Below are positions 26,255 through 35,095 of a stretch of 64,000 nucleotides of DNA, piece after piece. Under the pieces are notes generated by a model. It saw only the letters and a program-made list of their open reading frames with translations. It ran no database searches and had not been told where the DNA came from. The translations under genes and the position numbers were made by a program. Source of the stretch: G965279355 sp965279355 (GTDB lineage Bacteria > Pseudomonadota > Alphaproteobacteria > CACIAM-22H2). The stretch spans positions 806,001 to 870,000 of the forward strand of contig OZ257155.1 in the NCBI GenBank assembly GCA_965279355.1. The letters run 5' to 3'. Numbering within the stretch: position 1 is the stretch's first letter; every line of letters begins with the position of its first letter.

Positions 26255-28165
26255 ATGCATTCACTCGGAACCATGGCGATTCACAGCCACCATGATCCGA
26301 TGCTGGTCGTGCTTTCGATCATCATCGCCGTCGCCGCCTCCTACACCGCCCTCGATCTTGCCAGCCGGATCAAGGCTTCGGAGGGCTCCGCGCTCTGGCG
26401 CTGGATCGGCGCCGGCGCCGTCACGCTCGGCGGCGGCATCTGGTCGATGCATTTCGTTTCCATGCTGGCGCTAAATCTCGATCGTCCCGTCGCATACGAC
26501 GTCTGGTTGACGGGCGCATCACTGATCGCGGCAATCGCGGTCGTCGGCGTGGGTTTTTTCGTTGTTAGCCGCGATCACGGCGGTCCTTATACGCTCGGCG
26601 CCGCGGGACTGTTCGCCGGCGCCGGCATCGCTACGATGCACTACGTCGGGATGGCCGCGATGCGGCTGGATGCCACCATCCGCTACGATCCGACATTGGT
26701 CGCCGCATCCATCGTGATCGCCATCGTCGCTTCGATCGTGGCGTTCTGGCTCGCCTTCCGTCTCGATAAACCTCTGCAGCGCGCCGCCGGCGGCGTTGTG
26801 ATGGGCTTTGCCATTGCCGGCATGCACTACACGGCCATGGCGGCCGCCACGTTCAGTCCGCTCCCCGAAAGCGCATTTGTCGACGAACCGTCCGACACCA
26901 TCCCGCTGCTTGCCGCCGTGATCGCTGTCGCCACGTTCGGCATTCTTATGCTGGCTCTTCTTTCCTCGACGACAGCGCGCAAATTTGCAGCCCAGATCGA
27001 ACGCGAAGCTACCGTCGTCAGGCAGAACGAACGGCGCCTGCGAACCATTATCGATACGGCACTCGATGCCTTCATCGCCATCGATGTTAACGGCAACGTC
27101 ACATCATGGAGCGCCAGAGCCGAACAGACGTTCGGATGGACCGCAAATGAAGCAATGGGCCGCGAGCTTACGACGCTGATCATGCCGCAGCGATTTCGCG
27201 AAGCGCATCGTCACGGCCTTCGGCGCTTTGTTGAAACCGGCGAGAACCGCGTCCTCAATCAGCGGCTCGAGCTCGCCGCCCTCCACAAGGACGGACACGA
27301 ATTCCCCGTCGAGCTCACGATCTCCGCGATGACGATCGACGACCGGCTCGTGATCAGCTCCTTCATCCACGACATCAGCGACCGCAAGAAGGCCGAGAAC
27401 GACCTGATCGCCGCTAAGGATCAGGCGGAAGCCGCCAGCAGGGCGAAGTCGGTCTTCCTCGCCAATATGAGCCACGAGCTGCGGACACCGCTGAACGCCA
27501 TCATCGGTTTCTCGGAAATCATCCAGGACGGGCTGGGCTCCCCGGGCGCCTCCCATCGCGAATATGCCGCCGACATCAATCATGCCGGCAAGCATCTGCT
27601 CGACCTCATCAACGATATCCTCGACCTCTCGAAGGCCGATGATGGCACGCTGGAGCTGCGGTCCGAAATCTGCGAGGTCTCCGAACTCATCAATTTCGGC
27701 GTCGACAGCGTACGAAACGCCGCCGCGATGGCCGGCATCGATATCGCGCTCGTCAATCCGACCGGCATGCCGCGGCTTTACGTCGATCCACGGCGGGTGC
27801 GACAGGTTCTGGTCAACATCCTTTCGAATGCGGTCAAGTTCACGCCGCGTGACGGACGTGTCAGCATAGCCGCCATGCTCGAACAGGACGGCAGGCTGGC
27901 GCTCAGCGTCGACGACACCGGGATCGGCATGACCGAGGCGCAGATCAAGACGGCCATGGCGCCGTTCGATCAGGTGGACAACCGGCTTAGCCGTCGTTTT
28001 GAAGGGGTCGGGCTGGGCTTGCCGCTGACCCAGCGGTTGATGTCCCTACACGATGGAATGCTCGATATCGTCAGCCAGAAAGACCGCGGCACCCGGGTCA
28101 TAATCCGTTTCCCGGCAAGCCGCATCCGTCCTGCCCTTCCCCCCGCGATCGGGCTTTCTGCCTAG
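26255..28165 (+). CDS. MHYT-PAS sensor histidine kinase
   Basis: About 636 residues. The N-terminal MHYT sensor has seven membrane helices with the three signature motifs WSMHFVSM, ATMHYVGM and AGMHYTAM, proposed to bind copper and sense O2, CO or NO. A PAS domain (about 270-390) precedes the phosphoacceptor box MSHELRTPLNAIIGFSE, then the HATPase motifs ILSNAVKF, DDTGIGM and GVGLGLPL. No receiver domain and no response regulator nearby, so it is an orphan kinase. I chose the ATG at 26255; an ATG at 26273 is also possible. Confidence 0.93.
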   Translation: MHSLGTMAIHSHHDPMLVVLSIIIAVAASYTALDLASRIKASEGSALWRWIGAGAVTLGGGIWSMHFVSMLALNLDRPVAYDVWLTGASLIAAIAVVGVGFFVVSRDHGGPYTLGAAGLFAGAGIATMHYVGMAAMRLDATIRYDPTLVAASIVIAIVASIVAFWLAFRLDKPLQRAAGGVVMGFAIAGMHYTAMAAATFSPLPESAFVDEPSDTIPLLAAVIAVATFGILMLALLSSTTARKFAAQIEREATVVRQNERRLRTIIDTALDAFIAIDVNGNVTSWSARAEQTFGWTANEAMGRELTTLIMPQRFREAHRHGLRRFVETGENRVLNQRLELAALHKDGHEFPVELTISAMTIDDRLVISSFIHDISDRKKAENDLIAAKDQAEAASRAKSVFLANMSHELRTPLNAIIGFSEIIQDGLGSPGASHREYAADINHAGKHLLDLINDILDLSKADDGTLELRSEICEVSELINFGVDSVRNAAAMAGIDIALVNPTGMPRLYVDPRRVRQVLVNILSNAVKFTPRDGRVSIAAMLEQDGRLALSVDDTGIGMTEAQIKTAMAPFDQVDNRLSRRFEGVGLGLPLTQRLMSLHDGMLDIVSQKDRGTRVIIRFPASRIRPALPPAIGLSA

Positions 28166-28223
28166 CGTCCTCCATGCTTGCCGGATGACGGACCGTGCGA
28201 TAGGTCTGTGCGTGGAGGAACCG

Positions 28224-29675
28224 ATGGCGACCGATCTCAAGGAACTTTCACGCACCACGCTTGACCGCATCAAGGATGCGGTTGGACCGAAAGGGTGGAC
28301 GGACGACCCCGGAACACTCGCGCCTTTCCTGGTCGACGAGCGCGGACTCTATCACGGCCGCTCGCCGCTCATGGTACGGCCCGCCTCCACCGAGGAAGTC
28401 GCCGCCGTCGTCCGGATCTGCGCCGAAACCGGAACCGCTCTTGTCCCGCAGGGCGGCAACACCAGTGCCGTGGGCGCCGCGACACCGTCGGAGAGCGGCC
28501 GCGAGATCATTCTCAACCTCGCCCGGATGAACAAGATCATCGCGGTCGATCCGCTCAACTATACGATCACGGCACAGGCGGGCTGCGTGCTCGCCAACAT
28601 CCAGCAGGCCGCACGTGACGCCAACCGCCTGTTCCCGCTCAGCCTCGGCGGCGAAGGTACAGCACAGATCGGCGGCAACCTGGCGACCAACGCTGGCGGT
28701 GTGCAGGTCATTCGCTACGGTATGGCGCGCGATCTCTGCCTTGGCCTCGAAGTCGTCCTGCCGGACGGCAGCGTGCTCGACATGCTGCGCGGCCTCCGCA
28801 AGGACAATACCGGCTACGACCTGAAACAGATGTTCATGGGTGCCGAAGGTACGCTCGGCATCATCACGGCCGCCGTCCTCAAGGTCTTCCCGTTGCCCCA
28901 CGACGTGGAAACCGCTTTCGTGGCCGTCCGCGATCCGGCAGCGTCCATAGAACTGCTGGCCCGCGTCCGCGAAGCGACCGGGGATTCCGTGACGGCTTGC
29001 GAGCTCATCGGCCGTTGGCCGCTGGAGATCACGCTCAGAAACATTCCGGGCAATGTCGATCCGCTGGCCGAGCGGCACAACTGGTACGCGCTGATCGAAT
29101 GCAGCTCCGGCGACAGCAAGGGCGGCCTGCGCAATGCACTTGAGGGCGCGCTCGCGGATGCGATGGAAGCCGGCCTGGTCGCCGACGCGACGCTGGCCGC
29201 CAACGAAAACCAGGCCAAGGCGATGTGGCGCATCCGCCATGGGCTCCCCGAGGCCCGCAAGGCCGAAGGGGTCAGCATCATTCACGACGTTTCGGTACCA
29301 GTCTCCTCGGTGCCCGCCTTTATTGAGGAAGCGACCGCGGCCTGCGAACGCGCGGTTCCGCGGTGCCGAGTTTCCGCCTTCGGCCATGTCGGCGACGGCA
29401 ACATCCATTTCTCGGTCGTGCAGCCCGAGGACGAAAAGGACGATCCCGCCAAGCGGGCCGCCTATCTCAAGCGCTGGCACGACATCAGCGGCATGGTGCA
29501 TGACATCGTAGCCCGCATGGGCGGCAGCATCTCGGCCGAACACGGCATCGGCAAGCGCAAGGTGCACGAGCTGGCGCATTACAAATCGGCGGTCGAGATG
29601 GCGCTCATGCGAACACTCAAGCGGACGCTTGACCCCAAGAACATCATGAATCCGGGCAAGGTCGTCGAGCCATGA
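28224..29675 (+). CDS. FAD-linked oxidase, GlcD / D-2-hydroxyacid dehydrogenase type
   Basis: A 483-residue flavoprotein of the vanillyl-alcohol-oxidase fold, oxidising D-lactate, D-2-hydroxyglutarate or glycolate-like acids. PQGGNTSAVGAATP and GGNLATNAGGVQVIRYG bind FAD; FGHVGDGNIHFSV and SAEHGIGKRKV near the C-terminus are the metal and substrate signature. The ATG at 28224 follows GAGGAA at 8 bases, better than the ATG at 28185. The stop overlaps the next start by 4 bases (ATGA), so it is co-translated with a CoA ligase: the oxoacid or hydroxyacid may come from the same side-chain pathway. Confidence 0.92.
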   Translation: MATDLKELSRTTLDRIKDAVGPKGWTDDPGTLAPFLVDERGLYHGRSPLMVRPASTEEVAAVVRICAETGTALVPQGGNTSAVGAATPSESGREIILNLARMNKIIAVDPLNYTITAQAGCVLANIQQAARDANRLFPLSLGGEGTAQIGGNLATNAGGVQVIRYGMARDLCLGLEVVLPDGSVLDMLRGLRKDNTGYDLKQMFMGAEGTLGIITAAVLKVFPLPHDVETAFVAVRDPAASIELLARVREATGDSVTACELIGRWPLEITLRNIPGNVDPLAERHNWYALIECSSGDSKGGLRNALEGALADAMEAGLVADATLAANENQAKAMWRIRHGLPEARKAEGVSIIHDVSVPVSSVPAFIEEATAACERAVPRCRVSAFGHVGDGNIHFSVVQPEDEKDDPAKRAAYLKRWHDISGMVHDIVARMGGSISAEHGIGKRKVHELAHYKSAVEMALMRTLKRTLDPKNIMNPGKVVEP

Positions 29676-31519
29676 GTGAATGGAGCCGGTTCGCCGTGCC
29701 GCAGCTCTCAGTCGAGACGCGGCCGGATGGCTCGCTCCTTCTCCGCGCCGACGACCCGCTGGGCGACTACGAGCGCCGCATCGGCGATGTCCTGCTCCGC
29801 CACGCCGGTAGTATTCCCGACCGCGTGCTCATGGCCCAGCGCGGTCGCGACGGCGCCTGGCGCAAGGTCACCTACGCACAGGCAGCAACGACGGCCCGTG
29901 CCATTGCGCAGGCGCTCCTCGACCGCAAGCTGAATTCCGAGCGGCCGGTCCTGATCGTGGCTGAAAACGGCCTTGACCATGCGCTGTTGACCTTCGGTGC
30001 CCTGCTGGTCGGGATACCGTTCACGCCTGTTTCTGCCGCCTATTCGCGCCCGGGACAGGGCTTCAGCAAGCTCAGATACATTCTGGATCTCATCAAGCCG
30101 GGCCTGATTTTCGTCGACAGCTGGGCCCGCTATAGCGGCGCCAGGGAAGCCCTCGATGCCGCCGGTGTCGAGATCGTCGTCGCCGACGACATACCGCCCG
30201 GCGCAGTCGTCACGCCGTTTTCCCAGCTGACCGGCACGGCGCCAACCGGTGCCGTCGAGGGAGCCGCATCGACCGTCGGACCCGACACGATTGCCAAGAT
30301 CCTGTTCACGTCGGGATCGACCGATCAGCCAAAGGGCGTGATCAACACGCACCGCATGATCTGCAGCAATCAGAACATGATTGCCTTCGGCTGGCCGTTC
30401 GTGCGGACCAAGCCGCCTATCCTGCTGGACTGGCTGCCGTGGAGCCATACCTTCGCCGGAAACTACGATTTCTATCTGGTCCTGTGGCAGGGCGGCACCT
30501 ACTACATCGACGAGGGCAAGCCGGCGCCCGGCCTGATCGAGAAGACCATGGCCAATCTCCGTGAGATTTCGCCGACCATGTATCTCAACGTGCCGCGCGG
30601 CTACGGGTTGATGCTGCCCTATCTTGAGAAGGATACGGCCCTGCGCGACAGGTTCTTCGCCAATCTCGACCTCGTCTTCTTCGCCGGTGCCGCGATGGAC
30701 GAGAAGCTGCAGGAACGTATCCGCGCTCTCGCGCGCCAGGCCACCGGCCAGCCGGTGCCGCTGACCTGCTCCTGGGGCGCCACCGAAACGGCTCCTCTTG
30801 CGACTGCCCGCGGCTTCCCGACAGATTACCCGAGCAACATCGGCACGCCCGTGCCGGGTTGCGAGATCAAGCTGGCGCCGGTTGCTGACAAGCTGGAGAT
30901 CCGGGTCCGCGGCCCCAATGTCACGCCGGGCTACTGGCGTCGTCCGGACGCGACCCAGGCCGCGTTCGACGAAGAAGGGTTCTATCGCTCCGGCGACGCC
31001 GTGAAACTCTGCGATCCGAACGACCCGTCGAAAGGGCTCCTGTTTGACGGTCGCATTACCGAGAATTTCAAGCTCTCGACCGGCACGTGGGTCCATGTCG
31101 GCATGCTGCGCCTCGCTCTCATCGCCGCCGGCGCGCCTGTCATCGACGATTGTGTCATTACGGGACAGGATCGCGACGAGGCCGGCGCGCTGGTCTTCCC
31201 GAGCCTTGCAGGCTGTCGCGCGCTCTGCCCGCACCTGCCTACGGACGCCCCGGCCTCGACGCTCATTGCCGAGCCGGCGGTCCGCGCGGCTCTTGCCGCA
31301 GGCCTCAAGCGCCTGGCCGCCGAAGGTGGCGGGAGTTCCATGCGTATCGCCCGCGCGCTGCTGGTGGCCGAGCCGCCATCGGTCGATGCCGGCGAGATCA
31401 CCGACAAAGGTTATCTGAACCAGCGAGCCGTATTGGCCGGCCGCGCCAATCTGGTCGAGCGGCTCTATACCGACGCTCCAGACGCCGACGTCATCCCGCT
31501 TGCGAGCGAAACCGTCTAA
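29672..31519 (+). CDS. Feruloyl-CoA synthetase-like AMP-dependent CoA ligase
   Basis: A 615-residue ANL-superfamily adenylate-forming ligase. Motifs are ILFTSGSTDQPKGVINTH (P-loop), WLPWSHTFAGNYDFYLVLWQGG, and SWGATETAP; the acyl-pocket sequence and length match feruloyl-CoA synthetases that activate hydroxycinnamates for side-chain removal. The C-terminal hinge is FKLSTGTWVHVG, as in that subfamily. Neighbours support it: an FAD oxidase overlaps upstream and an acyl-CoA dehydrogenase follows 23 bases downstream. No enoyl-CoA hydratase/aldolase (Ech) is in the window, so the exact substrate is unsettled. Confidence 0.85.
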   Translation: MSEWSRFAVPQLSVETRPDGSLLLRADDPLGDYERRIGDVLLRHAGSIPDRVLMAQRGRDGAWRKVTYAQAATTARAIAQALLDRKLNSERPVLIVAENGLDHALLTFGALLVGIPFTPVSAAYSRPGQGFSKLRYILDLIKPGLIFVDSWARYSGAREALDAAGVEIVVADDIPPGAVVTPFSQLTGTAPTGAVEGAASTVGPDTIAKILFTSGSTDQPKGVINTHRMICSNQNMIAFGWPFVRTKPPILLDWLPWSHTFAGNYDFYLVLWQGGTYYIDEGKPAPGLIEKTMANLREISPTMYLNVPRGYGLMLPYLEKDTALRDRFFANLDLVFFAGAAMDEKLQERIRALARQATGQPVPLTCSWGATETAPLATARGFPTDYPSNIGTPVPGCEIKLAPVADKLEIRVRGPNVTPGYWRRPDATQAAFDEEGFYRSGDAVKLCDPNDPSKGLLFDGRITENFKLSTGTWVHVGMLRLALIAAGAPVIDDCVITGQDRDEAGALVFPSLAGCRALCPHLPTDAPASTLIAEPAVRAALAAGLKRLAAEGGGSSMRIARALLVAEPPSVDAGEITDKGYLNQRAVLAGRANLVERLYTDAPDADVIPLASETV

Positions 31520-31542
31520 CTCCCTCAATCACTGGAGTTTGC

Positions 31543-33330
31543 GTGACCGGATACACTGCCCCCATCCGCGAGATGACCTTCACCCTGGAGGCGATCGCCG
31601 ACCTCGCCTCCGTGGCCCCTCATAGTCCGGAGCAGATCAGCGCGGACCTGCTTCGGCAGATTCTCAACGAAGCCGGAAGGTTTGCCGGGGAAGTCATTGC
31701 ACCACTTAATGTAATTGGCGACCGCGAGGGCTCCCGACTGGATAATGGAGTGGTCCGCACACCCGCCGGGTTCAAAGAGGCTTTCCAGGGCTATGCCGCC
31801 GGTGGCTGGAACGGTCTCGCCGTCGATCCCAAGCATGGCGGTCAGGGGCTGCCTGGCGTTGTCGCCACCGTCGTCCAGGAAATGTACATGGCCGCCAACA
31901 TGGGCTGGTCGCTCGGCCCCCTGCTGGCGACGGCGGCGATCGAGGCCCTGATCAGCCATGGCACCGAGCGCCAGCGGCAGACGTATCTGCCGAAGCTGCT
32001 CTCAGGCGAATGGATGGCAACCATGGACCTGACCGAGCCGCAGGCCGGGTCGGATGTCGGCGCGCTCCGCACCCGCGCCGTCCGCGACGGCGATCATTAT
32101 CGCATCACCGGCCAGAAGATCTTCATCACCTATGGCGACCATGACTGGACGGACAACATCGTCCATATGGTTTTGGCCCGCCTGCCTGACGCGCCGTCCG
32201 GCTCAAAGGGCATCTCGCTCTTCATCGTTCCCAAGGTCCTGGTCCGGCCCGACGGCAGCCCTGGGGAGCGCAACGACATGCGGGTCGTGTCGCTGGAGCA
32301 CAAGCTCGGTATCAACGTCTCGCCGACCTGCGTCATGGCTTATGGCGACAATGACGGCGCCATCGGCGAGCTCGTCGGGCGCGAGCACGAAGGCCTCGCC
32401 TGCATGTTCACCATGATGAACGGCGCCCGATTGCAGGTCGGCCTGCAGGGTGTCGGCATCGCCGAACGCGCCTATCAGCAGGCCCGCGACTATGCCCGGA
32501 CCCGCCATCAGGGTCGCGACATCGCCGGCAAGGCGCCGGGGGCCGTGCCGATCATCCGGCATCCCGACGTCCGGCGGATGCTGCTGTCGATGAAATCGCT
32601 GACCGAGGCGGCCCGGGCGCTGGCTTATACGGCATCGGCCTCGCTCGATCTCGCCCGGCACCACCCGGATGCCGGCGAGCGCGAGCGCCACCAGCGCCGC
32701 GCCGACCTGCTGACACCGGTCGTGAAAGCCTGGTGTTCCGACATCGGCATCGACGTCGCCTCGACCGGCATCCAGGTGCACGGCGGCATGGGCTTCATCG
32801 AAGAAACCGGCGCCGCCCAGCACTACCGGGACGCCCGGATCGCTGCGATCTACGAAGGCACCAACGGCATACAGGCCATCGATCTGGTGTTCCGGAAACT
32901 CGTCCGCGATAACGGCGCCGCTACGGCGGCCTTCATCGGCGAAATTTCGGCCGTAGAGAGGCAGCTTGCGGAAGCACGCGCTCCAGCGTTGGCGAAATTT
33001 TTCGCGCCACTTGGCGCCGCAAGAGAGGCGCTGGAGGCCGCTACACGGGCACAGATCGACGCGCTGAAGCGCGATGCGCAGCATGCGGCGGCAACCGCCA
33101 CGCCGTATCTGCGCCTGTTCGGTATCGTCGCCGGCGGCTACCTGCTCTGCAAAGGCGCGCTCGCCGCTTCATACGCGCTGGAGAGCGGCGGCGACTCGGA
33201 ATTCTTTTCAGCGCGAATCGCCGTTACGCGTTTCTACGTAGAGCACATTTTGTCGCAGTCGCCGGCGCTGCTGCATGTCGTGCGTCATGGCGCCGCAAGC
33301 ATCGTCGACATGCCGGAAAGCGGCTTCTGA
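31543..33330 (+). CDS. Acyl-CoA dehydrogenase, long form with C-terminal extension
   Basis: A 595-residue FAD enzyme that introduces a 2,3 double bond into an acyl-CoA. DLTEPQAGSDVGALRT and KIFITYGDHD line the flavin site; IQVHGGMGFIEE and the catalytic Glu in YEGTNGIQAIDLV are clear. A helical C-terminal extension of about 130 residues marks the ~600-residue subgroup that includes 3-methylmercaptopropionyl-CoA and aryl-side-chain dehydrogenases. The GTG at 31543 is preceded by TGGAG at 7 bases; the ATG at 31573 is an alternative. It follows the CoA ligase and probably acts on its product. Confidence 0.93.
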   Translation: MTGYTAPIREMTFTLEAIADLASVAPHSPEQISADLLRQILNEAGRFAGEVIAPLNVIGDREGSRLDNGVVRTPAGFKEAFQGYAAGGWNGLAVDPKHGGQGLPGVVATVVQEMYMAANMGWSLGPLLATAAIEALISHGTERQRQTYLPKLLSGEWMATMDLTEPQAGSDVGALRTRAVRDGDHYRITGQKIFITYGDHDWTDNIVHMVLARLPDAPSGSKGISLFIVPKVLVRPDGSPGERNDMRVVSLEHKLGINVSPTCVMAYGDNDGAIGELVGREHEGLACMFTMMNGARLQVGLQGVGIAERAYQQARDYARTRHQGRDIAGKAPGAVPIIRHPDVRRMLLSMKSLTEAARALAYTASASLDLARHHPDAGERERHQRRADLLTPVVKAWCSDIGIDVASTGIQVHGGMGFIEETGAAQHYRDARIAAIYEGTNGIQAIDLVFRKLVRDNGAATAAFIGEISAVERQLAEARAPALAKFFAPLGAAREALEAATRAQIDALKRDAQHAAATATPYLRLFGIVAGGYLLCKGALAASYALESGGDSEFFSARIAVTRFYVEHILSQSPALLHVVRHGAASIVDMPESGF

Positions 33331-33414
33331 CGCGGCTTTTCTTTTGCACCGGAAAATGCGGAGTGATGCACCGACGCAACGCTCATGTTTTGAGTGAAGA
33401 TTCTTTGGCAACAC

Positions 33415-33478
33415 GGGGCTTTTTTTCTTGCATTGCAAGGTCTTTGGCCCCAAATAGCGAAATCTGCATTCTTGCAGA
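33415..33478 (+). promoter_or_regulatory. Structured 5' leader of speD-speE
   Basis: The 173-base gap before speD contains nested and tandem hairpins. GGGGC (33415-33419) pairs with GCCCC (33447-33451) and encloses a T-run and CTTGC-ATT-GCAAG (33427-33439). A second hairpin TCTGCA-TTCT-TGCAGA (33463-33478) ends just ahead of the speD ribosome site. The arrangement looks like a regulated leader; polyamine genes in alphaproteobacteria are known to carry leader RNAs. It is not assigned to a family. Confidence 0.45.
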
Positions 33479-33503
33479 GACGAACTGGAGGTGTGGACAA
33501 GGA

Positions 33504-34040
33504 ATGGGAAACAAAGCGACGGTCACGAAATCTGGCGTCAAGTTGGGAGTCGTGTCAGGCGGGCGTCGGAACGACGCCACAGCACTCAAGTCGGCGAAAG
33601 CCACTAACGTCGCGCAGCCTGTTCTGGTGTCCGACCAGCCCGGCCCGGCCGCAACCGAGATGGTTGCCAAGGACCACTTCATCGAGCGCAACGGCGTCAA
33701 GTTCGCGGGTACTCACCTGCTCGTCGAGCTGTGGGATGCCAAGAACCTCGGCGACATGGCCATCACCGACCAGGCGATGCGCGACTGCGTCACCGAAGCC
33801 GGCGCCACGCTGCTCCACATCCATCTGCATCACTTCGGTCCCGAGGCCGGCCTGTCCGGAGTCGCGGTGCTGGCCGAGAGCCACATCTCGATCCACACCT
33901 GGCCGGAGCGCGGCTATGCCGCCCTGGACATCTTCATGTGCGGCGTCTGCGATCCCTATAAGGCGATCCCGGTCCTGCGTCGTGCGTTCCAGCCCGGCAC
34001 CGTCCAGCTGTCCGAGCAGAAGCGCGGCGTGATCGCGTGA
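33504..34040 (+). CDS. speD: S-adenosylmethionine decarboxylase proenzyme
   Basis: Pyruvoyl enzyme giving decarboxylated SAM, the aminopropyl donor for spermidine. The self-cleavage site is LAESHISIHTWPE (between Glu and Ser), with downstream MCGVCDPYKAIPVL holding the catalytic Cys. The bacterial class core (about 130 residues) starts at FAGTHLLVELWDA. Starting from the ATG at 33504 there is an extra Lys/Thr/Ala-rich N-terminal stretch of about 50 residues; an internal ATG at 33660 would give a normal-length protein. AAGG precedes 33504. The stop overlaps the speE GTG by 4 bases. Confidence 0.95.
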   Translation: MGNKATVTKSGVKLGVVSGGRRNDATALKSAKATNVAQPVLVSDQPGPAATEMVAKDHFIERNGVKFAGTHLLVELWDAKNLGDMAITDQAMRDCVTEAGATLLHIHLHHFGPEAGLSGVAVLAESHISIHTWPERGYAALDIFMCGVCDPYKAIPVLRRAFQPGTVQLSEQKRGVIA

Positions 34041-34900
34041 CCGAGCCCAAAGCGGGCGGCTGGTTCGAAGAGAAGCTCTACACCAACGTCCGGCAGACCT
34101 ACGAAATCTCGCGGATTCTCTACCGCGAGAAAACCGAGCACCAGGACCTGATCATCTTCGAGACCCAGGTCTACGGCCGGGTCCTGGCGCTCGACAACAT
34201 CGTTCAGGTCACGCAGAACGACGAATACGTCTATCACGAGATGCTGACCCATGTGCCGATCCTGGCGCATGGGAAGGCAAAGCGTATTCTCATCATCGGC
34301 GGCGGCGACGGCGGCATCCTGCGGGAGTGCCTGCAGCACAAGACCGTCAAGCACGTGACGATGGTCGAGCTCGACCGCGCGGTCGTCGACATGTGCCTCA
34401 AGCACATGCCGACCATCCCGGCCAAGGCCTTCAAGGACAAGCGCACCAATCTCGTCATCACGGACGGTGCGAAGTTCGTGCGCGAGACGAAAGAGAAGTT
34501 CGACATCATCATTGTCGACTCAACGGATCCGATCGGCCCTGGCGAAGTCCTCTTTACCGAAGAGTTCTATCGCGGCTGCAAACGCAGCCTGACGCCGGGT
34601 GGCATCCTGGTGAACCAGAACGGTGTGCCGTTCATGCAGGGCGACGAGGTCACCATGACCTATCGCCGGCGTCGCAAGTCGTTCAAGGACACCGGCTTCT
34701 ATGTGGCGGCAATCCCGAGCTACTACGGCGGCTTCATGACCTTGGGCTGGGCGACCGATAACAAGAAGGCCCGCGCGGTGCCGGCAGCGACCATCCGCAA
34801 GCGCTTCCAGGCGGCCAAGCTGAAGACGAAGTACTACACGCCTGACATTCAGGCGGCTTGCTTCGCGCTCCCCGCCTTCGTCCAGAAGCACATCCGCTAA
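34037..34900 (+). CDS. speE: Spermidine synthase (polyamine aminopropyltransferase)
   Basis: Transfers the aminopropyl group from decarboxylated SAM to putrescine. Family motifs are VYGRVLALDNIVQVTQNDEYVYHEM, the SAM-binding LIIGGGDGGILREC, the catalytic VDSTDPIGPGE and the C-terminal VPSYYGG-like IPSYYGGFMTLGW. Length 287 residues is typical. GTG start within GTGA shared with the speD stop, so the pair is translationally coupled. Transcription probably ends in the inverted repeat at 34941-35058. Confidence 0.96.
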   Translation: MTEPKAGGWFEEKLYTNVRQTYEISRILYREKTEHQDLIIFETQVYGRVLALDNIVQVTQNDEYVYHEMLTHVPILAHGKAKRILIIGGGDGGILRECLQHKTVKHVTMVELDRAVVDMCLKHMPTIPAKAFKDKRTNLVITDGAKFVRETKEKFDIIIVDSTDPIGPGEVLFTEEFYRGCKRSLTPGGILVNQNGVPFMQGDEVTMTYRRRRKSFKDTGFYVAAIPSYYGGFMTLGWATDNKKARAVPAATIRKRFQAAKLKTKYYTPDIQAACFALPAFVQKHIR

Positions 34901-34940
34901 GCGGCTTAGCGTAGCTTCTACTTCAGCCACCTACTCGACT

Positions 34941-35058
34941 GTCACCCCGGCGAAAGCCGGGGCCCAGAAATCCCGCACCAGCCGAAGAGACCAGGCGACG
35001 TTCCACCGTACGGCGGAGCCGTTCCGTTACCCTGGGCCCCGGCTTTCGCCGGGGTGAC
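34941..35058. repeat. Long inverted repeat (27-bp arms), alphaproteobacterial palindromic element
   Basis: Arms 34941-34967 and 35032-35058 are perfect reverse complements, each beginning or ending with the core GTCACCCCGGCGAAAGCCGG, separated by 64 bases. Each arm also contains its own small palindrome CCGGCGAAAGCCGG. This resembles the dispersed GC-rich palindromic repeats common between genes in alphaproteobacteria. Lying between convergent speE and the hydrolase gene, it could terminate both transcripts. Confidence 0.8.
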
Positions 35059-35095
35059 GGTCAGTGTGGGCTAACGGCCGTCGTATGCGATTTGC

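Noticed and set aside
28248..31528. Long minus-strand frames opposite the FAD oxidase and CoA ligase genes
   Set aside because: The plus strand carries complete enzymes with catalytic motifs and coupled start/stop overlaps; the opposite frames show no motifs.
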